A DNA stretch of 17,086 bases from Candidatus Methanocomedens sp. (GTDB taxonomy: Archaea; Halobacteriota; Methanosarcinia; Methanosarcinales; Methanocomedenaceae): positions 1 through 17,086 of the forward strand of contig PYCK01000196.1 in the NCBI GenBank assembly GCA_009649835.1. Reading direction: 5' to 3'. The notes below the pieces were generated by a model, which was not told the DNA's origin, searched no databases, and worked only from the letters and a program-made list of their open reading frames with translations. A program made the translations under genes and the position numbers. This document shows positions 1 to 7,157 of this stretch, in pieces; the first letter of the stretch is position 1, and every line of letters starts with the position of its first letter.

Positions 1-1
1 G

Positions 2-19
2 ATCCTGTTAATCCTGTCT
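2..19. repeat. 9-nt tandem repeat at left edge
   Basis: Two back-to-back copies of a 9-mer, ATCCTGTTA and ATCCTGTCT, occupy the first bases. The array may continue outside the window, so its real length is unknown. No function is assigned. Confidence 0.4.
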
Positions 20-59
20 AATAATTTTTAAATTACCCTTAGATTTGAAGTGGATACAT

Positions 60-83
60 TTTAACTGCTACTTTAACTGCTAT
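60..83. repeat. 12-nt direct repeat before aminotransferase stop
   Basis: TTTAACTGCTAC is followed directly by TTTAACTGCTAT. It sits just beyond the stop codon of the minus-strand aminotransferase. It may be simple slippage; no function can be read from it. Confidence 0.45.
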
Positions 84-88
84 TGTCT

Positions 89-1234
89 TTATATCTTATC
101 CAGTTCCCTGCTTGCTGCTTCCACGCCTGTGCCAATCCTGTCAACCAGCCCGTGCTTTGCCAGCACCAGTTCCAGTGTAGAGATGGTAGTGACCATATCA
201 GTGGCAGTGAAATTACCCATACTACCTATCCTGAATATCTTACCCTTCAGGTGTGACTGCCCGCCAGATATCTGGATACCCATATCCAGCATCCCGCCGC
301 GCAGTTGCTTATCAGTTATACCCTCTGGAATGTTCATGGCAGTGACAGTATTGGAATAACTGTGATACTTATCGATCTTCGGGAACAGTTCAATACCCAG
401 CGCACCAGCGGCTGCACGTACGGCTGCTGCACCCTGTGCATGCCTGTGCTTGCGCTGCTGCATTCCTTCCTCCTTCACGATCCTCAGGGCCTCGCACATG
501 GCAGATATTAACGGCACACCTGGTGTGTATGGTGTCTGGGTGGGTGAATTGGAGCCAGATTTACGGTATGCTTTCAGGTCAAGATAATATGGCGGTTTAT
601 CCACTATGGCATCCCATGCAGCATCACTGACCGTAATGGCAGACAGTCCCGGTGGTGCAGCAATACATTTCTGGGAACCCATAAATGCCAGATCCACACC
701 CCATTTGTCAACCTCTACCGTATCTCCCCCAACTGTAGTAATAGCATCCATAATGAACAGGGCACCGTGTTTGTGTGCCAGTTTAGCTACTTCTTCTACC
801 GGGTTTTTTATGGCCGCACTGGTCTCGTTATGTACCATTGCCACGGCCTTGGCACCGTTTTCAAGGGCAGCTTCCACGGCCTGCAGGTCAATGGGCGTGC
901 CCCAGTCATATTGCAATTTTACCGCATTGCCATAGCGTTCCCCGATATCACATAACCGCTCACCGAATTTACCGTTCTCGATAGTGATTATTGTATCATC
1001 CTTCCCTATCACGTTCCCTATGGCAGCCTCCATACTGGCAGTGCCTGAACCTGATATTACGAATACTTCGTTACTGGTCCGGAACAGTTCGGCAAGTATC
1101 TCCCGGCATTCGTCATAGATGGCGCCGAATTCCTCACCCCTGTGACCGAACATGGGTCTGCCCATGGCTCTTTGTACCCTGGGTGCTATGGGTACCGGCC
1201 CAGGTATCATCATCAATGTATTTTCAAGTTTCAT
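89..1234 (-). CDS. class V pyridoxal-phosphate aminotransferase (alanine/serine-glyoxylate or phosphoserine type)
   Basis: A complete 381-residue fold-type I, class V aminotransferase. The phosphate-binding turn SGSGT is at 61-65, the cofactor-nitrogen aspartate at D163 in MDAITTVGG, and the Schiff-base lysine is K189 in GSQKCIAAPPG. Family members exchange amino groups between alanine, serine or aspartate and glyoxylate, pyruvate or 2-oxoglutarate. In Methanococcales a class V enzyme of this general group serves as phosphoserine aminotransferase in serine synthesis, so that role is possible here; the substrate cannot be read from sequence. The start ATG has a conserved-looking N-terminus (MMIPGPVPIAP) and no plausible longer form. 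It is divergent from pheA, with 257 bases between them. Cytoplasmic; no signal peptide or membrane segment. Confidence 0.9.
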   Translation of the reverse strand: MKLENTLMMIPGPVPIAPRVQRAMGRPMFGHRGEEFGAIYDECREILAELFRTSNEVFVISGSGTASMEAAIGNVIGKDDTIITIENGKFGERLCDIGERYGNAVKLQYDWGTPIDLQAVEAALENGAKAVAMVHNETSAAIKNPVEEVAKLAHKHGALFIMDAITTVGGDTVEVDKWGVDLAFMGSQKCIAAPPGLSAITVSDAAWDAIVDKPPYYLDLKAYRKSGSNSPTQTPYTPGVPLISAMCEALRIVKEEGMQQRKHRHAQGAAAVRAAAGALGIELFPKIDKYHSYSNTVTAMNIPEGITDKQLRGGMLDMGIQISGGQSHLKGKIFRIGSMGNFTATDMVTTISTLELVLAKHGLVDRIGTGVEAASRELDKI

Positions 1235-1491
1235 TATGTAGTCACTCGATACTGTTCAATCTGAATATGAATTGGTAGATGTTGCATATTACATGTATTG
1301 CATGTATATCTTTTTATTTTTGTGTGTTGATCCCTGTCTCAAAAAGTATAGCTACCACATCTTCTCCGTACCTTGTGCACTCCGGAATGAAGTATGCCGG
1401 AAATCCAAATATCGACGGTGCCACAGCATCCCACTTATATTTTGTCTATATCTACAAAAACTATATGATAATTCACTCGCTTGTAAAGGTT

Positions 1492-2316
1492 ATGATTATC
1501 GGTTTGCTGGGTCCGGAAGGAACGTATTCTGAAAAAGCTGCCAGACAGCTTAATGTGAAAGCCCGGTTCAAGTTCTTCGATGATCTTGAAGATGTTATTG
1601 AATCTGTGCTTACCAGGGAGGTTGACTGTGGTGTAGCCCCTATTGAAAATTCACTGGAAGGATCTATCGGGATCACTATGGATGCACTTAAAGAGTATAA
1701 TATCTGCATTATCGGCGAGGTTATTGTCCCTATCAGGCACTGCCTCCTGTCAAAGGGGCACATGGAAGATATAAAGGTCATCCTGTCCCATTCCCAGGCA
1801 CTGGCCCAGTGCCGTAAATTCATACGTGAAAATTTCAAGGATATTAAGATACAGACTACAGGCAGCACATCTCATGCAGCAAAACTCACTTCTGAATTCC
1901 CTGGGATGGCTGCCATAGCATCCAGGGAATCTGCACAGAAATATGGTCTTGATATACTGGCAGATAATATCCAGGACTATAAAGAGAACTATACCAGGTT
2001 CGTAGTTTTAGGGAATAATATTCCCGAAGCTACCGGGCATGATAAAACATCCATCATCATTCACCTGGGCCATGACAGATCAGGTGCACTGTACGATCTG
2101 CTCGGTGAATTTGCCAGTGGCAACATCAATCTGACTAAAATCGAATCCAGACCTTCAAAGATGGGGTTGGGTGATTATTTATTTTACATAGATATGGAAG
2201 GACACAGGTCTGATAGAAATATTAGTGTGGCACTGAATAATATCGAAAAAATAGTTGATTGGGTGAAGATTATCGGTTCATATCCATCAGCTATAAAAAA
2301 TACTAAACAAAATTAA
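1492..2316 (+). CDS. pheA: prephenate dehydratase with C-terminal ACT domain
   Basis: Prephenate dehydratase converts prephenate to phenylpyruvate in phenylalanine synthesis. The catalytic domain covers about residues 1-175, with PIENSLEGSIG at 50-60 and the hallmark TRF motif at 168-170. The ACT regulatory domain follows at about 185-265, with GALYDLL at 198-204 and ESRP at 218-221, the signature of phenylalanine-binding allosteric control. The open frame extends upstream to 1279, but homologues begin at MIIGLLGPEGTYSE, so the start is placed at ATG 1492. The result is 274 residues, the usual size for a monofunctional archaeal enzyme. A TATA-like ACTATATG near 1460-1467 lies about 28 bases before this ATG, which would fit a leaderless transcript. 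Feedback inhibition by phenylalanine is expected from the ACT domain. Confidence 0.94.
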   Translation: MIIGLLGPEGTYSEKAARQLNVKARFKFFDDLEDVIESVLTREVDCGVAPIENSLEGSIGITMDALKEYNICIIGEVIVPIRHCLLSKGHMEDIKVILSHSQALAQCRKFIRENFKDIKIQTTGSTSHAAKLTSEFPGMAAIASRESAQKYGLDILADNIQDYKENYTRFVVLGNNIPEATGHDKTSIIIHLGHDRSGALYDLLGEFASGNINLTKIESRPSKMGLGDYLFYIDMEGHRSDRNISVALNNIEKIVDWVKIIGSYPSAIKNTKQN

Positions 2317-2323
2317 GAAACTA

Positions 2324-2332
2324 TTTTAAATA
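2324..2332 (+). promoter_or_regulatory. TATA box for the V4R gene
   Basis: TTTTAAATA is centred 25 bases before the ATG at 2353. That is the archaeal TATA-to-start distance, so the transcript would be leaderless or nearly so. No Shine-Dalgarno sequence is seen before this ATG, which agrees. Confidence 0.5.
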
Positions 2333-2352
2333 TTGACACTCTAATTGATACT

Positions 2353-3564
2353 ATGAGTTTCAGGTTGAAGTCTGCAATAAATATCCTATGGCAAAAGATG
2401 TTCTACTTGATTGATAATGATCTGCCTGTTATTCGGCCCACCCTGGGAGATTATGTCAAAACAATCGAAATACAGAAGCGTCTGGATTATGTTCTATTCT
2501 ACAATCCAAACATAGCCCGGATTGAATACCAGTCCGCTTTAAACTATACAAAGGAAAATGTTCAGGAGCATCACGATAAAAAGGGATTGGAATCCAGGCT
2601 GTTCAGGAACTTCAATCGAAAAGATCCAAAGCAGGGCTTGAAAATACTTCATATATTGAACCAGAATATTTACGGGCCATTGTTCCGGAAAATAGGTAAA
2701 GGATACGGAACATTCCAATCCATTGATCCTGATTCCAGACAAATTACGTATGAAGTGAAAAACTGTGATGAATGTTTGGATCTTCCTGATGTGGGTTCAA
2801 AGACATGTTTCTATTTTTCCGGCCTTTTGGCAGGTATCTTCAGTGCACTATTTGATCAGTCTATGGGAACATATGAATCAACGTGTGGTACCAACGGAGA
2901 ACCTGCCTGCAATTATGAGATCAATAACACACGTGATATAAGTTTCATAGATAAACTGGATGAATATCTTTCTTTGAAAATTTCAGATGAGGTACTAAAC
3001 GAAGTGGAAAAAGCATTATCTGAAAATATATTGGAATCATTAAAAGCCGAAACTCCGCCAGAACCAATAGTAGGAATCAATAGTCATAATAGTCATATTA
3101 TTGGCTACCAACTAAGAATATTGAATAACCTGGAACAGAACCCTGAAATATTCTCTGAGACCTACCGCAAGGCCGGAGTCAGGTTCAGCAATCGACTCGT
3201 GGAGATATTGAAAAGCTTCTATCAGGTTGACGGTGAGGAGTTACTTACAGAAGCACTTCCTAAATATTACAAAAAGCAACTCCTGGCAAATATAGAGTCC
3301 GTTGAAAAATTCCAGGACGGATTCCTGATAACAATTTCCGAACCGGTTGACTGTGCTGGTTTGAAAAATCTGGATGTTAAACCCTGTGCGTTCATGCGGG
3401 GGGAGATCGAGGGTATTGCAAATATTGCTACTGGTAAACATATCCGGTGCGATATCCATTCCTGTAAGTACGATACTGGAGAACATTTCTGCCAGTTGGA
3501 GCTTTCGTACCTTGAGGAGAAAAAAGATATTCCTGACTGGTTGAAAGAGATTGAAGAGCAGTAA
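2353..3564 (+). CDS. protein with two V4R-like cysteine modules
   Basis: A 403-residue cytoplasmic protein of a type frequent in methanogens. The V4R (4-vinyl reductase) fold is a small-molecule or metal-binding module found in bacteriochlorophyll enzymes, XylR-type regulators and many archaeal proteins of unknown role. Module 1 lies at about 95-190, with C138, C141, C152, C178 and C186 around CFYFSGLLAGIFSALF. Module 2 lies at about 265-385, with C334, C345, C366, C371 and C380 around CAFMRGEIEGIAN. The similar cysteine spacing suggests an internal duplication and possibly metal or ligand binding by both halves. No DNA-binding helix-turn-helix or kinase domain is visible. It has its own TATA box and stands between pheA and uvrC without an evident functional link. 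The exact function is unknown. Confidence 0.75.
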   Translation: MSFRLKSAINILWQKMFYLIDNDLPVIRPTLGDYVKTIEIQKRLDYVLFYNPNIARIEYQSALNYTKENVQEHHDKKGLESRLFRNFNRKDPKQGLKILHILNQNIYGPLFRKIGKGYGTFQSIDPDSRQITYEVKNCDECLDLPDVGSKTCFYFSGLLAGIFSALFDQSMGTYESTCGTNGEPACNYEINNTRDISFIDKLDEYLSLKISDEVLNEVEKALSENILESLKAETPPEPIVGINSHNSHIIGYQLRILNNLEQNPEIFSETYRKAGVRFSNRLVEILKSFYQVDGEELLTEALPKYYKKQLLANIESVEKFQDGFLITISEPVDCAGLKNLDVKPCAFMRGEIEGIANIATGKHIRCDIHSCKYDTGEHFCQLELSYLEEKKDIPDWLKEIEEQ

Positions 3565-3621
3565 AATGTCCGGGAACGAACCCGATATTTTATTGGTCTT
3601 GCATTCATAAGGTCAACTGTA

Positions 3622-5412
3622 ATGAAGAAACCGGAATTCCTGCCCGACGGTCCTGGAGTATATTTATTCAAGAACAGGGACGATCATATCATTTATGTGG
3701 GCAAGGCATCCTCTGTTAAAAAAAGGGTGTCCCAGTATTTCCAGAGTACTGACATGGACCCTAAGACCCGGGCACTTGTAAAAAACATTGCAGATATAGA
3801 GTATCTGGTGACTCCCAGCGAGATCGATGCCCTTATCCTGGAATCCAACCTGATCAAGGAGCACCGGCCAAGGTATAATATTGACATGAAGGACGACAAA
3901 CAGTACCCTTTTATCAAGATCACGGTCAATGAAGATTTTCCACGCATTTTTATCACACGCAGGAGGTTAAGGGATGGGGCCAGGTATTTCGGTCCTTATA
4001 CAAATGCCGGTTCGGTACGTGAAAGCCTGAAGATCATATCCCAGTTGTTCAGGATACGCCAGTGCAAGAAAAGAATCGTCCCCAGAGGCAGGCCGTGTCT
4101 CAATTTCCAGATGGGGTTGTGCAGTGCCCCATGTAACGCTCAGATAGATAAAGAACAATACCGCCTGGCTGTGGAGGAGACTATCCAGTTCCTGGAAGGT
4201 AAGAACGACAAACTGGTACTGATGTTAAATAAGCGAATGCAGGAACATATATCGAAACAGAACTTCGAGGCTGCTGCGACATTGAGGGACCAGTTGCAAG
4301 CCATCGAACTGCTTTCAAGGCGGCAGCAGGTAACAGGGGGATTCGATGACTGGGATGCCATCTCCATTGCTATTTCGGGCGACAATGCCAGTGCACAGGT
4401 GCTCTACATCAGGAACGGCAGCCTGGTGGGCCGGGCTGAATTCACACTCAACTCACAGAATGCCAGTGAAAGTGAGATCATGGGAGCGTTTTTAAAACAA
4501 TATTACAGCGATGCGCCTGTTCCGGGAGAGGTACTGCTGGACACCATGCCAGATGACCCTGCTATTCTGGAATGGCTGCGGGGCGTAGCTGGTAAAGTGG
4601 ATATTATTGTTCCATCCAGGGGACGTAAAAAGGAGCTTGTGGATATGGCTTTTAGAAACGCACGGTCACATTTGAAAATGGTACTGCTAAATGATGAGAA
4701 AAAGGAGAAATCAGGGTATGGTGCACTGGTAGAAATACAGGATATACTGGGCCTGGATAGTCTGCCAGAGCGTGTGGAAGCATTTGATATCTCAAACACT
4801 GGTGGCACCGATGCCGTGGGTAGTATGGTGGTATTCACGAATGGAAGACCGGACCTGAGGCGGTACCGCCATTTCAATATAAGGACAGTAAAGGGGATAA
4901 ACGACCCGGCCATGATGGAGGAAGTAGTATCCAGGCGCTTAAAACGTATCGGTAGTGGTGAGGATACAGTACCAGGTCTTATTGTCGTGGATGGCGGGGT
5001 GACACAGCTTGGTGCGGCCTTAAGTGCTATGGAGCAAACTGGTATTCATGTGCCTGTTATCGGGCTGGCAAAGCAGTTCGAACATATCTACATTCCCGAT
5101 ACCGATGCCCCGCTGATACTACCCGAAACCTCGCCAGCCCTGAAGATGCTGAAAACTATCAGGGATGAATCCCACAGGTTTGCTATCTCACACCACCGGC
5201 GGCGCAGGACATCACGGTTGAGGACATCTGTCCTGGATACGATACCGGGAATAGGAAAAAAAAGAAAGGAGATACTGCTCAGGCATTTCGGTTCGCTGGA
5301 CGGGATAAAAAATGCAGGTAAGGATGAACTGGAAAATGTGCCGGGAATAAGCAAGGTAATTGCGAAAACAATATTTTCCAAATTGCATGCACCAAAAGCT
5401 TATAAGTTGTAA
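3622..5412 (+). CDS. uvrC: excinuclease ABC subunit C
   Basis: UvrC makes both incisions during bacterial-type nucleotide excision repair together with UvrA and UvrB. The GIY-YIG nuclease covers about 10-95 (GVYLFKNRDDHIIYVGKA). A cysteine set C148, C159, C167, C171 follows, with spacing close to the iron-sulfur cluster of E. coli UvrC. The UVR helix is at about 205-232. The RNase H-like second nuclease has candidate catalytic residues D389 (FDISN), D457 (VVDGG) and H518 (DESHRF). Paired helix-hairpin-helix motifs at 538-590 bind DNA. At 596 residues it is full length and looks intact. Archaeal uvrABC genes are generally thought to have come from bacteria. UvrA and UvrB are not in this window. 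The start is the only one that preserves the standard N-terminus. Confidence 0.97.
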   Translation: MKKPEFLPDGPGVYLFKNRDDHIIYVGKASSVKKRVSQYFQSTDMDPKTRALVKNIADIEYLVTPSEIDALILESNLIKEHRPRYNIDMKDDKQYPFIKITVNEDFPRIFITRRRLRDGARYFGPYTNAGSVRESLKIISQLFRIRQCKKRIVPRGRPCLNFQMGLCSAPCNAQIDKEQYRLAVEETIQFLEGKNDKLVLMLNKRMQEHISKQNFEAAATLRDQLQAIELLSRRQQVTGGFDDWDAISIAISGDNASAQVLYIRNGSLVGRAEFTLNSQNASESEIMGAFLKQYYSDAPVPGEVLLDTMPDDPAILEWLRGVAGKVDIIVPSRGRKKELVDMAFRNARSHLKMVLLNDEKKEKSGYGALVEIQDILGLDSLPERVEAFDISNTGGTDAVGSMVVFTNGRPDLRRYRHFNIRTVKGINDPAMMEEVVSRRLKRIGSGEDTVPGLIVVDGGVTQLGAALSAMEQTGIHVPVIGLAKQFEHIYIPDTDAPLILPETSPALKMLKTIRDESHRFAISHHRRRRTSRLRTSVLDTIPGIGKKRKEILLRHFGSLDGIKNAGKDELENVPGISKVIAKTIFSKLHAPKAYKL

Positions 5413-5498
5413 GGTGGTTAAGGAAAGAACCGATAACCGGTATCATATATTACTATAATTTTATGTAATTTACAATTTCAATTGGAGGATAATCATCA

Positions 5499-6020
5499 AT
5501 GGGAAATAGACCAGCTAAGACGTTCAGGAATTATAATAGCAGGAGAGCATATACCCGCAGGAAATACATGGGCGGAGTGCCTGGTAGTAAGGTCGTACAT
5601 TACGATATGGGGAATGTAAAAGGTGATTTCCCAATCAAAGTTTCACTGGTGGCAAAGGAGGCATGCAAAATAAGGGATTCTGCACTGGAAGCGGGCAGGA
5701 TCACAGCCAACAGGCTGCTTGTTAAGAACCTGGGTACGCAGAACTTCCATGTGAAGCTCAGAGTACACCCGTATCAGGTAATAAGGGAAAACAAACAGGC
5801 AACCGGTGCCGGGGCTGACAGGGTCAGCCAGGGTATGCGCCAGGCATTCGGAAAGGCAACAGGCATTGCCGCCAGGGTAAGGGCAGGACAGAAGGTCTTT
5901 ACCATATCTGTAGACAAAGAAGGTTTTCCGATAGCCAAGGATGCTCTAAGACGCTGCGGCCATAAACTTTCCACACCTGTAAGTATCGTGGTGGATGAAG
6001 GACAAAAACTTATCAACTGA
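5499..6020 (+). CDS. rpl10e: large-subunit ribosomal protein L10e (uL16)
   Basis: A complete 173-residue member of the L10e/L16 family, which sits near the A-site and helps position tRNA on the large subunit. The N-terminal MGNRPAKTFRNYNSRRAYTR and the internal PYQVIRENKQATGAGADRVS segment are diagnostic. It has the clearest Shine-Dalgarno of the region, GGAGG at 5484-5488, ten bases before ATG, so it has a leader. A TATA-like stretch lies near 5443-5450. aIF2 beta follows after 38 bases on the same strand, giving a likely translation-related pair. Confidence 0.97.
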   Translation: MGNRPAKTFRNYNSRRAYTRRKYMGGVPGSKVVHYDMGNVKGDFPIKVSLVAKEACKIRDSALEAGRITANRLLVKNLGTQNFHVKLRVHPYQVIRENKQATGAGADRVSQGMRQAFGKATGIAARVRAGQKVFTISVDKEGFPIAKDALRRCGHKLSTPVSIVVDEGQKLIN

Positions 6021-6058
6021 TTCGTTATTTGGTTAAAAGCAAAATCGGAAGTGGTAAT

Positions 6059-6670
6059 ATGGGAGAATATGAAACTTATCTGGACAGGGCATATGAGAAA
6101 CTACCTGATATCGTAACCACTGATGAGCGGTTCGTAATTCCCGAACCCAGGATATTCTCAGAAGGTAAAGCTACCGTACTTGAGAACTTTGGCCAGATAG
6201 CTGATGTCCTGAACAGGGACCCTGACCACTTGATGAAAGCCCTTACAAGGGAACTGGGAACGGCAGGTAAGATCGACGGACAGCATGCTGTATTCCAGGG
6301 TAAGTTCATGGCAGATGCCATTGCCGAACAAATTAATGCTTATGTTGAAGAGTATGTTAAATGCTCGGAATGCGGGCGCCCCGACACCAAGCTGGTCAAA
6401 TCCGAACGTGTCCTGATGCTTCAGTGTGATGCATGCGGGGCTCACAGGCCTGTCCGGAAAAGAAGGGTAAGGGTCGAAGCTAAAAGGGATGCTCTTGAAG
6501 AAGGCGAAGAATATGAGTTCAAGATCGAGAGCGTGGGTTCCAAAGGCGATGGTGTGGCAAAGGTGGATAAGTACATCGTATATGTTGCAGGGGCATCCAA
6601 AAAGGAGATCGTTAAGGCAAAGGTCAAACGTATTTCCGGTACTGTGGTATTTGCCGAACCTGTAAGGTAG
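6059..6670 (+). CDS. eif2b: translation initiation factor aIF2 subunit beta with C-terminal TRAM domain
   Basis: aIF2 beta is part of the alpha-beta-gamma factor that brings initiator Met-tRNA to the small subunit. The central alpha/beta domain covers about 20-98. A zinc ribbon follows with C102, C105, C123 and C126 (CSEC ... CDAC). A TRAM beta-barrel at about 148-203 (EGEEYEFKIESVGSKGDGVAK) is an RNA-binding extra that many euryarchaea of the methanogen/halophile branch carry and that the shorter aIF2 beta form lacks. A frame start at TTG 6029 adds ten residues, but MGEYETYLDRAYEKLP from ATG 6059 matches the family start. It gives 203 residues. Immediate downstream DNA carries RNA elements rather than another reading frame. 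Confidence 0.95.
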   Translation: MGEYETYLDRAYEKLPDIVTTDERFVIPEPRIFSEGKATVLENFGQIADVLNRDPDHLMKALTRELGTAGKIDGQHAVFQGKFMADAIAEQINAYVEEYVKCSECGRPDTKLVKSERVLMLQCDACGAHRPVRKRRVRVEAKRDALEEGEEYEFKIESVGSKGDGVAKVDKYIVYVAGASKKEIVKAKVKRISGTVVFAEPVR

Positions 6671-6694
6671 GTAGTGTTAATAAAATACACATAC

Positions 6695-6850
6695 GGGGCT
6701 GTGGCCCTACTCAGGCCAGTAGCGGGCCGCACACGGAAGCCGTGCGAGCTCCATACGTGGACTGGTTACAGCGCTGCCCTCATCTACTCAGGCCAGTAGC
6801 AGGTCTGGGACGTATGGCGCTTTCGCAGCATACGTCGAAAATATGTTACA
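6695..6850 (+). repeat. tandem structured element, partly copied from tRNA-Trp
   Basis: Two units of about 78 bases each start with the same 17-mer, CTACTCAGGCCAGTAGC (6707-6723 and 6784-6800). Both end with CATACGT, a short stretch, then GTTACA (ending at 6770 and 6850). The 17-mer folds as CTACT/AGTAG with loop CAGGCC. In unit 1 the stem extends with GGCC on both sides. Each unit then has a second, sequence-different hairpin: CACGG/CCGTG around 6732-6744, and CGTATG-GCG/CGC-CATACG at 6811-6834. The first unit is preceded by GGGGCTGTGGCC (6695-6706), identical to the first 12 bases of the tRNA-Trp gene at 6879. It may be a non-coding RNA, a decayed tRNA duplication, or both. No known RNA family was recognised. 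Confidence 0.5.
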
Positions 6851-6853
6851 CAC

Positions 6854-6860
6854 ATAAATA
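6854..6860 (+). promoter_or_regulatory. TATA box for tRNA-Trp
   Basis: ATAAATA is centred about 22 bases before the 5' end of the mature tRNA at 6879, near the usual distance for an archaeal promoter. It suggests the tRNA has its own promoter, separate from aIF2 beta and the repeat element upstream. Confidence 0.4.
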
Positions 6861-6878
6861 CATACGTTAATACAACAA

Positions 6879-7067
6879 GGGGCTGTGGCCTAGTCAGGAA
6901 TGGCGACGGGCTCCAGCGGATAAAATGATGAGCAACGGGTCTACTGAGACCAGCCCGACGGGGCCGGTCAGTGAGGAGCCGTTGGAGCACTGATTTGGTG
7001 TTCTCCTTGAATTCTTCAAGGGTTCGGAGAGACCCGTCGATCGTGAGTTCAAATCTCACCAGCCCCA
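6879..7067 (+). tRNA. trnW: tRNA-Trp (anticodon CCA) with 115-nt intron
   Basis: The acceptor stem GGGGCTG (6879-6885) pairs perfectly with CAGCCCC (7060-7066), and the discriminator is A7067. The D arm is GCC/GGC (6888-6890 and 6902-6904). The anticodon stem is ACGGG (6906-6910) with CCCGT (7033-7037), and anticodon CCA is at 6913-6915. The T arm is GTGAG/CTCAC with loop TTCAAAT. CCA is not encoded. The intron lies after position 37, from 6917 to 7031. A canonical bulge-helix-bulge supports this: CTCC (6911-6914) pairs GGAG (7026-7029), with three-base bulges AGC (6915-6917) and AGA (7030-7032) cut between their second and third bases. The spliced tRNA is 74 nt. The 3' end could serve as an integration target, but no second copy was seen in the window. 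Confidence 0.96.
6917..7031 (+). ncRNA. box C/D methylation-guide RNA inside the tRNA-Trp intron
   Basis: Box C ATGATGA is at 6925-6931, D' CTGA at 6944-6947, C' GTGAGGA at 6971-6977 (one mismatch to RUGAUGA), and D CTGA at 6990-6993. The D' guide ACGGGTCT (6935-6942) is complementary to tRNA residues 36-43, and the fifth base before D' faces C39. The D guide CCGTTGGAGC (6979-6988) is complementary to G31-G37 plus the first three intron bases with one G-U pair, and its fifth base faces C34. Both therefore predict 2'-O-methylation of the host tRNA at positions 39 and 34. Intron-borne guides for the same two positions are known from Haloferax volcanii pre-tRNA-Trp. The spacer between D' and C' folds into a hairpin (6948-6969). 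A second hairpin, CCTTGAA/TTCAAGG, closes the 3' part at 7005-7021. Confidence 0.9.
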
Positions 7068-7069
7068 CG

Positions 7070-7079
7070 TTTTATTTTT
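7070..7079 (+). terminator. T-rich terminator after tRNA-Trp
   Basis: TTTTATTTTT follows the tRNA 3' end by two bases. Short T-runs terminate archaeal RNA polymerase, so this is the likely end of the tRNA transcript. Confidence 0.45.
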
Positions 7080-7157
7080 CTACAAATAAGAACCGTTGGT
7101 ATAGCCATGATTCCCGGCAAGAATATACACCGGATTTACATCGCACATATCCTGCAT

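Noticed and set aside
1279..1491. N-terminal extension of prephenate dehydratase
   Set aside because: The 71 extra residues lack family similarity; the conserved domain begins at ATG 1492, with a TATA-like element at leaderless distance.
7047..7067. tRNA 3' end as attachment site of a genomic island
   Set aside because: A second copy of the tRNA 3' end was not found downstream in the window and no integrase gene is present.
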